Below, one piece after another: positions 23,064-30,825 of a stretch of DNA of 33,265 nucleotides. Every line of letters begins with the position of its first letter. Positions within the stretch are counted from its first letter, which is position 1. This stretch comes from an uncultured Collinsella sp. (lineage in GTDB: Bacteria; Actinomycetota; Coriobacteriia; Coriobacteriales; Coriobacteriaceae): NCBI GenBank assembly GCA_902494935.1, contig CABUVH010000006.1, forward strand, positions 1 to 33,265, written 5' to 3'. The notes beneath the pieces were generated by a model, which had not been told where the DNA came from, did no database searches, and saw only the letters and a list, made by a program, of their open reading frames with translations. The translations under genes were made by a program, and so were the position numbers.

Positions 23064-23160
23064 CGGGCAGCTGCCGTGGCAAGGTGGTGCGAAAGAGGAG
23101 CGAAGCGTACTTTGGTACGCGAGCGACGGCTTGAGCGCCAGATTGCCCGGCAGATGCCCG
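23064..23160 (-). ncRNA. Structured palindromic element E1, intercistronic
   Basis: Seen: outer arms CGGGCAGCTGCCGTGGCAA (23064-23082) / TTGCCCGGCAGATGCCCG (23143-23160) pair with one bulge; TGGTGC/GCGCCA forms an inner helix; the centre is a perfect GCGTAC-TTTG-GTACGC hairpin (23105-23120). Core positions 23091-23134 match element E2 (32624-32668) at nearly every base, while the outer arms differ. It lies between the KbaZ-like and transaldolase genes. It could be a processed RNA structure or a mobile palindrome; the strand is assumed from the operon. Confidence 0.55.
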
Positions 23161-23176
23161 CGCAGCGTCGACCGGT

Positions 23177-23198
23177 CCGGCGTTTGTCAAAACGCCGG
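23177..23198 (-). other. Hairpin directly after the KbaZ-like gene
   Basis: Seen: CCGGCGTTT-gtca-AAACGCCGG, a strong hairpin 7 bp after the stop, without T-run, just before element E1. It may protect the 3' end of the upstream message. Confidence 0.5.
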
Positions 23199-23204
23199 AA
23201 CTAC

Positions 23205-24479
23205 CTAGTCTTCGAGAGCCTTCTCGATGCGGCTCGTGACGCCCTTGAGGTTAAGACCGACGACGTACTGCTTGATCGGGCGCTTGATGTGCTCGATCAC
23301 AAAGCGCTTGCCGTCGATGTCCTGGGCAGCGAGGTTGCGATAGAGCTTCTCGACCTGCTCCTTGACCTCGGGATCGTTAAAGGCGTAGTGGCCGGAGACA
23401 TCCAGGATCTTCAGGCTGAGCTCGTCGTCGGCCAGGATGTCGTCAACCTGCAGGTTGACATCGTCGCCGGTCATCCACTTGCGCCAGCGCTCGGTCTTGA
23501 TGGCCTTGACCAGCAGCGTGTGATACAGATCGGAGGGATCGTCGCACAGGCCGTTGTCGACCAGGATCTGCTCGGTAGCGCAGAGCTTGAGGTAAGCGCG
23601 GGTCTCCTCGGTGCCGTACTGAGGGGCGACATTAGAGGCTGTCACGTGAGCCGGGATGTGCTCGAGCAGCGTCGCGTCATCCAGATAGTCGGCGTTGTGC
23701 TCCTTCAGGCCCACGCCGTAGCGCTTAGCCATGTCGGCGAGCTCGCGAGCATTCTTAAAGTTGTAATGACCGACCTGCTCGGTCCAACGGGTGAGCGTAC
23801 CAGTCTGGCCGACGATAAAGGTGGGCATGGGGCAGCCGCGCTTCTCGAGCTCGGGCTGCAGCTGAGAAATGAACTCCTCGTACTTATCGGTAGAGGTCAA
23901 GCCGCCATTGGTCTCCTCGGTACCGACCTCATAGGCAACCTCGGGCAGGTTATGCTCGCGACGGTACTGCTCAAGGTAGTCGATAAGATCGATCGTGCGG
24001 CGAAGCACCACGTCGAGCGGAATAACCTTGCCGATCTGATAGGGATCCTTGGTGGGGTCGACCATCAGCAGGTCAAAGCCTGCCTCCATGTCGGCGACGA
24101 AGGACTTGCGGGCGAGCTCCATGGCCTCGTCCTCGGGCAGGTGGGCGTTACGCTCCTCGTCGCGCTGCCACGGACCGCCGTGATCGCGGCACAGGTAGTA
24201 CGGACCGGTGTAACCCACCTCGTCGGCAACCTTCTTGATGTCGGCGGCAAAGCGCGTCTGGTCCCAACCGTTGACGTAGCCGGCGCCCATCTCGTCCATA
24301 TCGACCTGGTTGCGGCTGGCGATAAACATGGGCGGGAAATCCTCGTCCTTGGCAAGCTCGAACACGGCCTGAATCAGATTGGGGCTCATGGGGCCAATGC
24401 CGACCATGGTTGCGTGATCGCCGCTATCCTGCAGCTTGAGCATGCCCTGAACGGCCTGGCGAATGGTGAGGTTGGACAT
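23205..24479 (-). CDS. D-tagatose-bisphosphate aldolase class II, KbaZ/GatZ-like protein
   Basis: A 424-residue protein of the KbaZ/GatZ family (PF08013 type). In E. coli this protein supports KbaY/GatY, the actual tagatose-1,6-bisphosphate aldolase. Visible are HATMVGIGPMSPNLIQAVFELA, FIASRNQVDMDEMGAGYVNG, YLCRDHGGPWQRDEERN and VTASNVAPQYGTEETRAYLKL. Length is full. No KbaY/GatY-type gene is in the operon, so it must act alone or with a distant partner. Some stand-alone family members are reported (recalled, not checked) to act as 4-epimerases between tagatose-6-phosphate and fructose-6-phosphate; that role would fit the neighbouring transaldolase and transketolase. The start at ATG 24477-24479 has AAGGAG 6 nt upstream. 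Confidence 0.92.
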   Translation of the reverse strand: MSNLTIRQAVQGMLKLQDSGDHATMVGIGPMSPNLIQAVFELAKDEDFPPMFIASRNQVDMDEMGAGYVNGWDQTRFAADIKKVADEVGYTGPYYLCRDHGGPWQRDEERNAHLPEDEAMELARKSFVADMEAGFDLLMVDPTKDPYQIGKVIPLDVVLRRTIDLIDYLEQYRREHNLPEVAYEVGTEETNGGLTSTDKYEEFISQLQPELEKRGCPMPTFIVGQTGTLTRWTEQVGHYNFKNARELADMAKRYGVGLKEHNADYLDDATLLEHIPAHVTASNVAPQYGTEETRAYLKLCATEQILVDNGLCDDPSDLYHTLLVKAIKTERWRKWMTGDDVNLQVDDILADDELSLKILDVSGHYAFNDPEVKEQVEKLYRNLAAQDIDGKRFVIEHIKRPIKQYVVGLNLKGVTSRIEKALED

Positions 24480-24520
24480 TTTGTTCTCCTTCTCCAGAGG
24501 ATTTTTGACAAAAGTTCCCT

Positions 24521-24609
24521 GGGACCCAGATGTGGGCCCTATCAGTACGGATGGATTTTGTTGTGTAGGGGCGGTTGTGCGGAGTCAAATCCATCCCTCC
24601 GCACAACCG
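24521..24609 (-). ncRNA. Structured intercistronic RNA with pseudoknot geometry
   Basis: Seen on the transcribed minus strand, between PTS IIBC and KbaZ: a perfect 13-bp hairpin CGGTTGTGCGGAG / CTCCGCACAACCG (24609-24597 with 24584-24572). Ten bases of its 12-nt loop (24596-24587, GGATGGATTT) are perfectly complementary to AAATCCATCC 13 nt downstream (24558-24549). A further hairpin (24539-24521) follows before the ribosome binding site of the next gene. The loop/tail pairing is pseudoknot-like or a competing fold. Confidence 0.6.
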
Positions 24610-24623
24610 GAGTCCTTAAAGGT

Positions 24624-26096
24624 TTACTTGGCCTGCTTATCGAGCGTGGGCTTCATGGCAATCAGGATTGCAGCGGCGACCACGGCGCCAATCACGATGT
24701 CCAGGCAGAACAGCGCGACGTTGTTGGTGGCAAGGGCGACGATAAAGCCACCGTGCGGGACGTAGCAGTCGATACCCTGGAAGGCGGCAAGCGCCGCACC
24801 CACGGCAGAGCCAATGCAAATGCCGGGAAGGGTGTGACCGAGGTCCTTGACCGCAAAGGGGATAGCGCCCTCGGTAATACCGATGCAGCCCATGAACAGC
24901 GCGGAGATGCCCATCTGACGGTCGGCGTCATCGAACTTGTTCTTGGCGATGAGCGCAGCGAGGCCACAGGCGATCGGGGGAACGGCGACGGCGACGCGGA
25001 ACATACCGTTAGGACCGTAGATACCGGAGGCCATGATGGCCATGGTGAAGGTCGAGGCGGTCTTGTTGATGGGGCCACCCATATCGAAGGCGGTCATAAC
25101 GCCAATGACCAGACCCAGGACAACGGCGGAGCCGCCCTGCAGGCTGCCGAGCACGCCGGTGAGCCAGTCCATCACAAAGCCAAGCGGCGTGGCCAGGATG
25201 TAGATATAGGCCATGCCCAGGACAAGCGAGGTCAGAATCGGAATGATCAGGATGGGCATGATGGTCTGGATGGTGTTGTTGACCTTCCAGGTCTTCATCC
25301 AGCGGACAAAGTAGCCGCAGATAACCGCCATGATCATGGCGCCCAAGAAGCCGGTCGAAACGCTGTTGCCGTTAGGGGTAACGACTGCGTTGTTGACCAG
25401 GTAGCCCAGGACAAAACCGGGGGCGAGTGCGGGCTTGCCGGCCATCGAGTAGGAGATGTATGCCGCAAGCACCGGGATCATCATGGAGATGCCGGCCATG
25501 CCGATGGTGTTAAGACTCACCATCAGCGGGTTCGTAACCTCCATGCCGTTGGCGCCGGCGGTACCGGATGCCAGCGAGAAGGCGAGAAACACGCCGCCGA
25601 TAACGACGATGGGGATAAAATAGGAAACGCCGGTATTGAATGCATTGAGCAGCGTCTTACCAGGATCGGCAAAGATAGACTGCTTGGACGCCGGTGTCGG
25701 GGCCTGCGGGGCAGCGGAGACGGCCTTCTTCTCTGCCTTGGCCTCGGCCTTGGGCGCGTCAACGGCGCCACCCGTCGCCTTGATGATCTCAACGGCCTGG
25801 TCGATGATCTTTACCGGATCGGCGATTACATCCGAGGTGCCGACCTTCAGGAACTTGCCCTCGGCCATCTTCTGCTCAAAACGGTCCTCGTTCTCGACAC
25901 CCACGTCGACGGACTCGAGCACCAGGTCGGCGGAGTCCACGTCTTCCTGCGTCAGCTCGTTCTCGATACCCAGGCCACCCTGAGCCTCGACTTTGCACTC
26001 GATGCCACGGGCGGCGCATTCATCCTGAATCGCCTTCTGGGCCATATACGTGTGGGCGATACCCACGGTACAGGCGGCAACGCCTACGATCTTCAT
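24624..26096 (-). CDS. PTS fructose-type EIIBC permease
   Basis: A 490-residue membrane transporter that phosphorylates a sugar during uptake. Domain IIB (1-100) carries the phospho-Cys at Cys9 (MKIVGVAACTVGIAHTYMAQ; CPTGIAHTYMA in classical FruA). After an Ala/Lys/Pro-rich linker (about 110-140) comes IIC with roughly nine helices, including the sugar-binding region DMGGPINKTAS and GITEGAIPFAVKDL. There is no IIA domain; that is supplied by the separate gene at the other end of the operon. The start at ATG 26094-26096 has AGAGGG upstream. It is the first gene of the operon, transcribed divergently from a LacI regulator. The sugar is not fructose by necessity; the neighbours suggest tagatose or another ketose. 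Confidence 0.93.
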   Translation of the reverse strand: MKIVGVAACTVGIAHTYMAQKAIQDECAARGIECKVEAQGGLGIENELTQEDVDSADLVLESVDVGVENEDRFEQKMAEGKFLKVGTSDVIADPVKIIDQAVEIIKATGGAVDAPKAEAKAEKKAVSAAPQAPTPASKQSIFADPGKTLLNAFNTGVSYFIPIVVIGGVFLAFSLASGTAGANGMEVTNPLMVSLNTIGMAGISMMIPVLAAYISYSMAGKPALAPGFVLGYLVNNAVVTPNGNSVSTGFLGAMIMAVICGYFVRWMKTWKVNNTIQTIMPILIIPILTSLVLGMAYIYILATPLGFVMDWLTGVLGSLQGGSAVVLGLVIGVMTAFDMGGPINKTASTFTMAIMASGIYGPNGMFRVAVAVPPIACGLAALIAKNKFDDADRQMGISALFMGCIGITEGAIPFAVKDLGHTLPGICIGSAVGAALAAFQGIDCYVPHGGFIVALATNNVALFCLDIVIGAVVAAAILIAMKPTLDKQAK

Positions 26097-26178
26097 TGCT
26101 TCCCTCTTTTCATAGAGTTGCGTGCGCAAGACACCGTTTGCGGAGGCCTCCGGAGCATCCCCTGCCGTTTGGACTTGC

Positions 26179-26226
26179 TGTCTTTTCGACAAGACCAATA
26201 TAGGTGCTCGTTTTTCTTAATGCCAG
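26179..26226 (-). promoter_or_regulatory. Promoter and operator-like palindrome of the PTS operon
   Basis: Seen on the minus strand: -35 CTGGCA (26226-26221), 18-bp spacer, -10 TATATT (26202-26197), then the palindrome TGTC-GAAAA-GACA (26191-26179) at the expected transcription start. The leader to the first gene is about 90 nt. Confidence 0.45.
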
Positions 26227-26256
26227 CTTATTTCGGTAAACGCGCAGGTCAGAGCA

Positions 26257-26280
26257 TTAGTTATGCGATTTAGTTATGCG
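26257..26280. repeat. Tandem direct repeat TTAGTTATGCG
   Basis: Seen: TTAGTTATGCG at 26257-26267 and again at 26270-26280, a 13-bp period, upstream of the PTS promoter's -35 and in the divergent control region. A likely protein-binding site pair (for example the adjacent LacI protein or an activator). Confidence 0.5.
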
Positions 26281-26511
26281 TTTAACCAAAAATGAATCCT
26301 GCGATTTTACCTTCGATTTCAAAAGTCAAGAAGTATTTGATTTTCTCGGTAGACGGCAGATGCGCATGCCGGTTACAAATTTCGACCCCACCCGTATACC
26401 TCATTTGTTGCATACTCATATGAAAGGAAAGGGTCGCTCACCGAAGCGTATCCCTCACCAAGACTCAAAGTCATCATGTTGGAAAATGCTCATCTGTCGG
26501 AAGGAGTCGCT

Positions 26512-27522
26512 GTGGCAAAACAGCGCGTTACGATCGCAGACGTCGCTCGAGAGGCGGGAACCTCGACGGCAAGCGTCTCGTATTACCTCAACGACAAACG
26601 AGAAAAACTTAGCGAAAAGACGCAGAACAAAATCGCGCGCGTCATTAAGGAACTCGGATACGTTCCCAATGCCCAGGCGCAAACGCTCACCGGAAAACAA
26701 ACCCGCGTCATCGCCATCATCATTTTGGATAACACCAACAAATGGGCGGGGCTCGTTCTCAATGGCATGGAGCAGGTCATGCTCCCCGCGGGCTACCAGA
26801 CGGTCGTTTGCACGAGCAACTTTAACCCCGAGACCGAGCTCATGTACGTCGACAAGATGCTCTCGCTGGGCGTCGATGGCTTTATCATCCAACCCACGGC
26901 AAATTTCAAAGCCGTCCACGACCGCATTAGGCGCGCCGGCAAGCCGGTCGTCTTTTTCGATGCGGCCATCTATAGCCCAGGTACCAGCTGGATCAAGACC
27001 AACCTTTACGACGGTGTGTACAACGCCACGCAGGCACTCCTCGACGCCGGTTACGAAGATTTCTTTTCCATTGCCGCCAACATGACCGAAATGCGCACCC
27101 GCATGGAGCGTTTTCAGGGGTATGCCGAGGCGCTGGCAGCGAACGGACAGCTCTACAAAGCGATTCCCATCGACCACAACAAGCCGTCGGTCAGTGAGCT
27201 TACCGAGTACTTTAAATACAAGCTCAACCCCGCCAAGCGAACCCTTATCTTCGTGCAAAATCAGTGGGCACTTCCCCGTGTCTACAAGGCCCTCCAGCCC
27301 ATGGCCCATCTACTTCCGCAGCAAATCGGGCTCTTGGGACTCAACTGCGAAGACTGGACTAATCTCACCACGCCGACCGTCTCCACGATCATCGAGCCCG
27401 TCGACCAGGAAGGTCGCGAAGCAGCCGAGATGTTGCTCGCCTTGCTCGATGGCAGCAGCGAACCCGGTGAGCAGCGCATTCTCGAATGCAAACTCAATTG
27501 GCTCGGTTCCACCTCGATCTAG
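26512..27522 (+). CDS. LacI family regulator of the PTS/KbaZ operon
   Basis: A 336-residue LacI-type regulator. Helix-turn-helix and hinge: (V)AKQRVTIADVAREAGTSTASVSYYLNDKREKL ... ELGYVPNAQAQTLTGKQT (1-60); effector domain follows (VIAIIILDNTNKWAGLVLNGMEQ..., GVDGFIIQPTANFKAV, LGLNCEDWTNLTTPTVSTI). The start is the GTG at 26512, preceded by AAGGAG at 5 nt; the in-frame ATG at 26476 has no ribosome site and would add 12 residues before the conserved AKQRVTIADVAREAG. Its divergent position makes it the probable controller of the PTS-KbaZ-transaldolase-transketolase operon. The inducer is likely the sugar or its phosphate. Confidence 0.92.
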   Translation: MAKQRVTIADVAREAGTSTASVSYYLNDKREKLSEKTQNKIARVIKELGYVPNAQAQTLTGKQTRVIAIIILDNTNKWAGLVLNGMEQVMLPAGYQTVVCTSNFNPETELMYVDKMLSLGVDGFIIQPTANFKAVHDRIRRAGKPVVFFDAAIYSPGTSWIKTNLYDGVYNATQALLDAGYEDFFSIAANMTEMRTRMERFQGYAEALAANGQLYKAIPIDHNKPSVSELTEYFKYKLNPAKRTLIFVQNQWALPRVYKALQPMAHLLPQQIGLLGLNCEDWTNLTTPTVSTIIEPVDQEGREAAEMLLALLDGSSEPGEQRILECKLNWLGSTSI

Positions 27523-27651
27523 CCATACGTCAAATATGAGGCAAATGAATCAGTAGCGTTTGTCCCAAATCTTAAGTATTTGTTCGACAGAACGGCCCCT
27601 GCCGGCTCCTGCTAGACTGATAGATTCCCAACCGTCCATCCAGGAGCCTCC

Positions 27652-28635
27652 ATGTCGCGCAAGTCCGCCTACAAGCAAGTACTTTCCATCGGCACCGCCG
27701 TGGTGCTGGGGTTTGCGCTGTTCACAGGGTCGCTCGACGGGGCGCCCAAGCTGTTGTCGCCGCAAAGCGATGAGCAGGCAGCGGCTCTGGCCGAAAAACA
27801 AAGCGAGAGTCCCAGCCGCACCGACGACGAAGCGGACCTGGTTGCCCGACTCGAATCGGGAACAGCGAGCTCCTCGGACTCTCAAAATAGCCAAGACTCT
27901 GGCGATGACTCCGATTCCGCCGCAACCGACACCGGTGACGACGGTTCCACGAACAGCGCCGCCACCCCCATCGACGAGGTCGAAAACCCCGATCTCGACC
28001 GCGCCCGCGGCGTATACCTCAGCAGCATTCCCGACTACGCGGGTAACCCCTATGTGGCCCTGCGCGCCGACAGCACGCACCCGCTCGGCACACCGTCATT
28101 CACGCTCGATGAATACGAGCGCGCCACAGAAGAGGGTTGCTTTAAGAAGTTCTCCAAGCTCGACAGCTTGGGCCGCACCCGCAAAGCGCTCGCCTGCGTG
28201 GGCCCCGAATCACTCGGTCAAGGCGAGCGCGGCGATATCTCGCGTATCCATCCCGCTGGATGGCGCCAGCAGCGCTATGACTTTATTCCGGGCCAGAGCC
28301 TCTACAACCGCTGCCACCTCATCGCCTGGTCGCTCTGCGGCGAAAACGCCAACCGCAAGAATCTCCTCACTGGCACGCGCTATCTCAACGAGACGGGCAT
28401 GCTACCGTTTGAAGAGCAGATTCTCGGCTACATCCGCGATACGGGTAACCATGTGCTCTATCGCGTCACGCCCATGTACAACGAAGAGGAACTTGTCTGC
28501 CGCGGCGTGCGCCTTGAGGCGCAATCGGTCGAGGACCACGGCAAGACCCTCTGCTTCCACGTATATTGCTATAACCTACAGCCGCACGTGCAGATCGACT
28601 ACGCCACCGGCCGCAATCAGGCCTCGGGAGACTAG
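27652..28635 (+). CDS. Secreted DNA/RNA non-specific endonuclease
   Basis: A 327-residue exported nuclease of the beta-beta-alpha metal (DRGH) family, like the DNA-entry nuclease EndA and streptococcal DNases. An N-terminal signal/anchor segment (QVLSIGTAVVLGFALFTGSL, 9-28) is followed by a Ser/Asp/Glu-rich low-complexity linker (about 45-115) and the catalytic domain (115-320). The motif reads YNRCHLIAW (218-226), with His222 as general base and RC in place of the classical RG; GENANRKNLLTGTRYLN supplies the metal-binding Asn; NHVLYRVTPMYN is conserved. A role in nutrient scavenging, competence or DNA-net degradation is plausible. The start at ATG 27652 has AGGAG 6 nt upstream. It stands alone. 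Confidence 0.9.
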   Translation: MSRKSAYKQVLSIGTAVVLGFALFTGSLDGAPKLLSPQSDEQAAALAEKQSESPSRTDDEADLVARLESGTASSSDSQNSQDSGDDSDSAATDTGDDGSTNSAATPIDEVENPDLDRARGVYLSSIPDYAGNPYVALRADSTHPLGTPSFTLDEYERATEEGCFKKFSKLDSLGRTRKALACVGPESLGQGERGDISRIHPAGWRQQRYDFIPGQSLYNRCHLIAWSLCGENANRKNLLTGTRYLNETGMLPFEEQILGYIRDTGNHVLYRVTPMYNEEELVCRGVRLEAQSVEDHGKTLCFHVYCYNLQPHVQIDYATGRNQASGD

Positions 28636-28677
28636 TCCCGAGTCACGACAAGAACCGATTTACAACCCCCCTAGGAA

Positions 28678-28715
28678 TCAAAAAGGGCCGCTCTGGATTG
28701 CCCAGGGCGGCCCTT
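28678..28715 (-). terminator. Intrinsic terminator of the EF-G-like gene
   Basis: Seen on the minus strand: AAGGGCCGCCCTGGG / CCAGAGCGGCCCTT stem (28683-28715, one bulge, 4-nt loop) followed by TTTTTGATT. It may also stop plus-strand read-through from the nuclease gene. Confidence 0.8.
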
Positions 28716-28749
28716 GCGTCGGTGTATATGTTGGAGGCAACGCCACACA

Positions 28750-30825
28750 CTACTTGGCGCGACCCTCCTCATAGCGCTCGACCAGCTTGGCCTGAACGTC
28801 ATAAGGCACCTGCTCGTAGCCGGCGGGCTTCATGGTAAAGTCGCCCGTGCCGCGCGTGATAGAGCGCAGACGCGTTGAATAATCCGTCAGCTCGGCCAGT
28901 GGCGCCTGGGCGATGACCACGGTGTCGCCGCGCTCATCGGTCTCCATGCCTGTCACGCGACCGCGCGATGCCGAGATGTCGCCCATCACGGCGCCGGCGT
29001 AGCTCTCGGGGATAGTCACCGTGATTTCCTCGATGGGCTCCAGCACCACCGGATCGGCATCGGCGCACGCCTTGCGCAGGCCGATGCGAGCCGCCGCGCG
29101 GAACGCCATCTCGTTGGAGTCGACGCTGTGATACGAGCCGTCGTACACAGCCACGCGAATGCCCGTGAGCGGGTAGCCGGCAATGATGCCGTCCTTCATG
29201 GTCTCCTGGACACCCTTGTCCACGGCGGGGATCAGCGAGCGCGGAATACGGCCGCCTACGACCTCGTCCACAAACTCATAGCCATCGCTCGTGCCGTCGG
29301 GCCCAATGAGCGGCTCAACGCGCAGCCAGCAGTCGCCATACTGACCGGCACCGCCAGTCTGCTTCTTGTGGCGGCCCTGGGCACTCGCCGTGCGGCGGAT
29401 GGTCTCGCGATACGGGATGCGGATCGGCACGCTTTTGGCCACGACCTTGGTACGATCCTCCAAACGGTTGAGCAGCACCGAAACCTGCGCCTCACCCACG
29501 GCGGAAATGATGGTCTGGCCGGTCTCCTCGTCACGATCGATGCTCATGGTCGGATCGGCCTTGCACGCCTTCTCGATAAACGTGTAGAGCTTCTCCTCGT
29601 CACCGCGGTTCTCGGCCTCGATGGCAATGCGGTACTGCGAGTTGGGGAACTTAAACGCCGCCGCCTCGACCTTGCCGGTAATCGAGAGCGTATCGCCCGT
29701 CTCGGCCGCCAGCTTGGGCGCCACGATGATATCGCCGGCATAGGCGTGACCGACCTCAGTCATATCGCGGCCGCACATCACATACAGGTGAGCCAGACGA
29801 TCGCTCTTGCGGGTACGCGCGTTGATCAGCTCAAGGCCCGGCTCAAGCGTGCCCGTCAGCACCTTGATAAAGCTGATGCGGCCCTGCTGCGGATCGGCCA
29901 GCGTCTTAAACACAAACGCCACCGGACGGTCATCGTCACTCGAAATCTTGAGCGAATCGCCGTCGATAAGCGGCATCTCGCCGTAGTCGGTCGGCGCCGG
30001 GAAGTACGTCGCGATGTCATCCATCAGCGAGTTGACGCCCTGCTCCTTAATGCAATCGCCCGCAAAGACCGGCACAAAGATGCGCTCGGCGATCGCCTTC
30101 GACAGCAGGCCTTCAAGCTCCTCCTGCGTTAACGTCTCCTCGCCTTCCAAGTACTTCATCATCAGTTCGTCGTCAGCCTCGGCCACCAGCTCGCACAGAT
30201 GGTCATGGGCTTCCTCGGCCTGGGCACGATACTCCTCGGGAATCTCCGACTCAACGGCTTCGGTACCATTGCAATGGCGCGCCTTCATGCGCACCAGGTC
30301 GATGATGCCGTCAAAGTCCTCGCCCTCGCCCCAGGGAAGGGTCACGGCGCCCAGGCGCGTGCCAAAGCGCTCCTGCAGCAGGTCCATTGTGGTCGTAAAG
30401 CTGGCCTCGGAGCGCGACAGACGGTTCACGAACACCGCACGCGCCAGGCGCAGATCCTCTGCCGCATACCAAAGCTTGACGGTCGTAGGCTGCGGGCCGG
30501 CCTCGGCGTCGACCACAAACAGAGCCGTCTCGCAGACGCTCATCGCTGCAAAGGCGTCGCCGATAAAATCGGGGTAGCACGGGGCATCGAGCACGTTGAT
30601 GCGGGTGCCCTTCCAGTCGATCGGTGCGATGGTCGTCGAGATGGAGAATGAACGCTTGACCTCTTCGGGGTCATAGTCGAGCGTGGGCTTGGTGCCGTCG
30701 TGGCCGCCCAGACGGGCGGTCTTACCGGAAAGGTGGAGCATGGCCTCGGCGAGTGAAGTCTTGCCCACCCCGCCTTGGCCTACGAGCACCACGTTCCTTA
30801 CATTGCCGGTCTTGGGAGCACCCAT
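28750..30825 (-). CDS. Elongation factor G-like protein (EF-G2 type)
   Basis: A 691-residue translational GTPase paralogue. It has the EF-G domain layout: G domain (1-270), domain II (about 300-380), domains III-V (ending SRGRVTGMETDERGDTVVIAQAPLAEL...TRGTGDFTMKPAGYE). G1 is GQGGVGKT (16-23). G3 reads DAPCYPDF (80-87) instead of DTPGHVDF, so the catalytic His is Tyr, and G4 reads NRLS (134-137) instead of NKxD. These changes separate it from true EF-G; EF-G-like proteins of this group are of uncertain role (ribosome rescue, stress or tetracycline-protection-like functions have been proposed for paralogues). The start at ATG 30823-30825 has AAGGAGG 5 nt upstream. It is a single-gene unit with its own terminator. 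Confidence 0.87.
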   Translation of the reverse strand: MGAPKTGNVRNVVLVGQGGVGKTSLAEAMLHLSGKTARLGGHDGTKPTLDYDPEEVKRSFSISTTIAPIDWKGTRINVLDAPCYPDFIGDAFAAMSVCETALFVVDAEAGPQPTTVKLWYAAEDLRLARAVFVNRLSRSEASFTTTMDLLQERFGTRLGAVTLPWGEGEDFDGIIDLVRMKARHCNGTEAVESEIPEEYRAQAEEAHDHLCELVAEADDELMMKYLEGEETLTQEELEGLLSKAIAERIFVPVFAGDCIKEQGVNSLMDDIATYFPAPTDYGEMPLIDGDSLKISSDDDRPVAFVFKTLADPQQGRISFIKVLTGTLEPGLELINARTRKSDRLAHLYVMCGRDMTEVGHAYAGDIIVAPKLAAETGDTLSITGKVEAAAFKFPNSQYRIAIEAENRGDEEKLYTFIEKACKADPTMSIDRDEETGQTIISAVGEAQVSVLLNRLEDRTKVVAKSVPIRIPYRETIRRTASAQGRHKKQTGGAGQYGDCWLRVEPLIGPDGTSDGYEFVDEVVGGRIPRSLIPAVDKGVQETMKDGIIAGYPLTGIRVAVYDGSYHSVDSNEMAFRAAARIGLRKACADADPVVLEPIEEITVTIPESYAGAVMGDISASRGRVTGMETDERGDTVVIAQAPLAELTDYSTRLRSITRGTGDFTMKPAGYEQVPYDVQAKLVERYEEGRAK

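Larger units (their letters stand above)
26097..26511. promoter_or_regulatory. Divergent control region, PTS operon / LacI gene
   Basis: This 415-bp stretch has no gene. It is more AT-rich than its surroundings and holds the PTS operon promoter and operator-like palindrome (26179-26226), a 13-bp-period direct repeat (26257-26280), GTTATGCGTTTAAC (26273-26286) with LacI-like outer arms and central CG, and a possible LacI-gene -10 TATACC (26395-26400) with only a weak -35. Confidence 0.5.

Noticed and set aside
23076..26273. Very long plus-strand open frame antisense to the KbaZ-like and PTS IIBC genes
   Set aside because: It mirrors the codon pattern of the minus-strand genes in GC-rich DNA. 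The translated sequence is His/Asp/Gly/Leu-rich and unlike any protein, and the minus-strand frames encode clear families.
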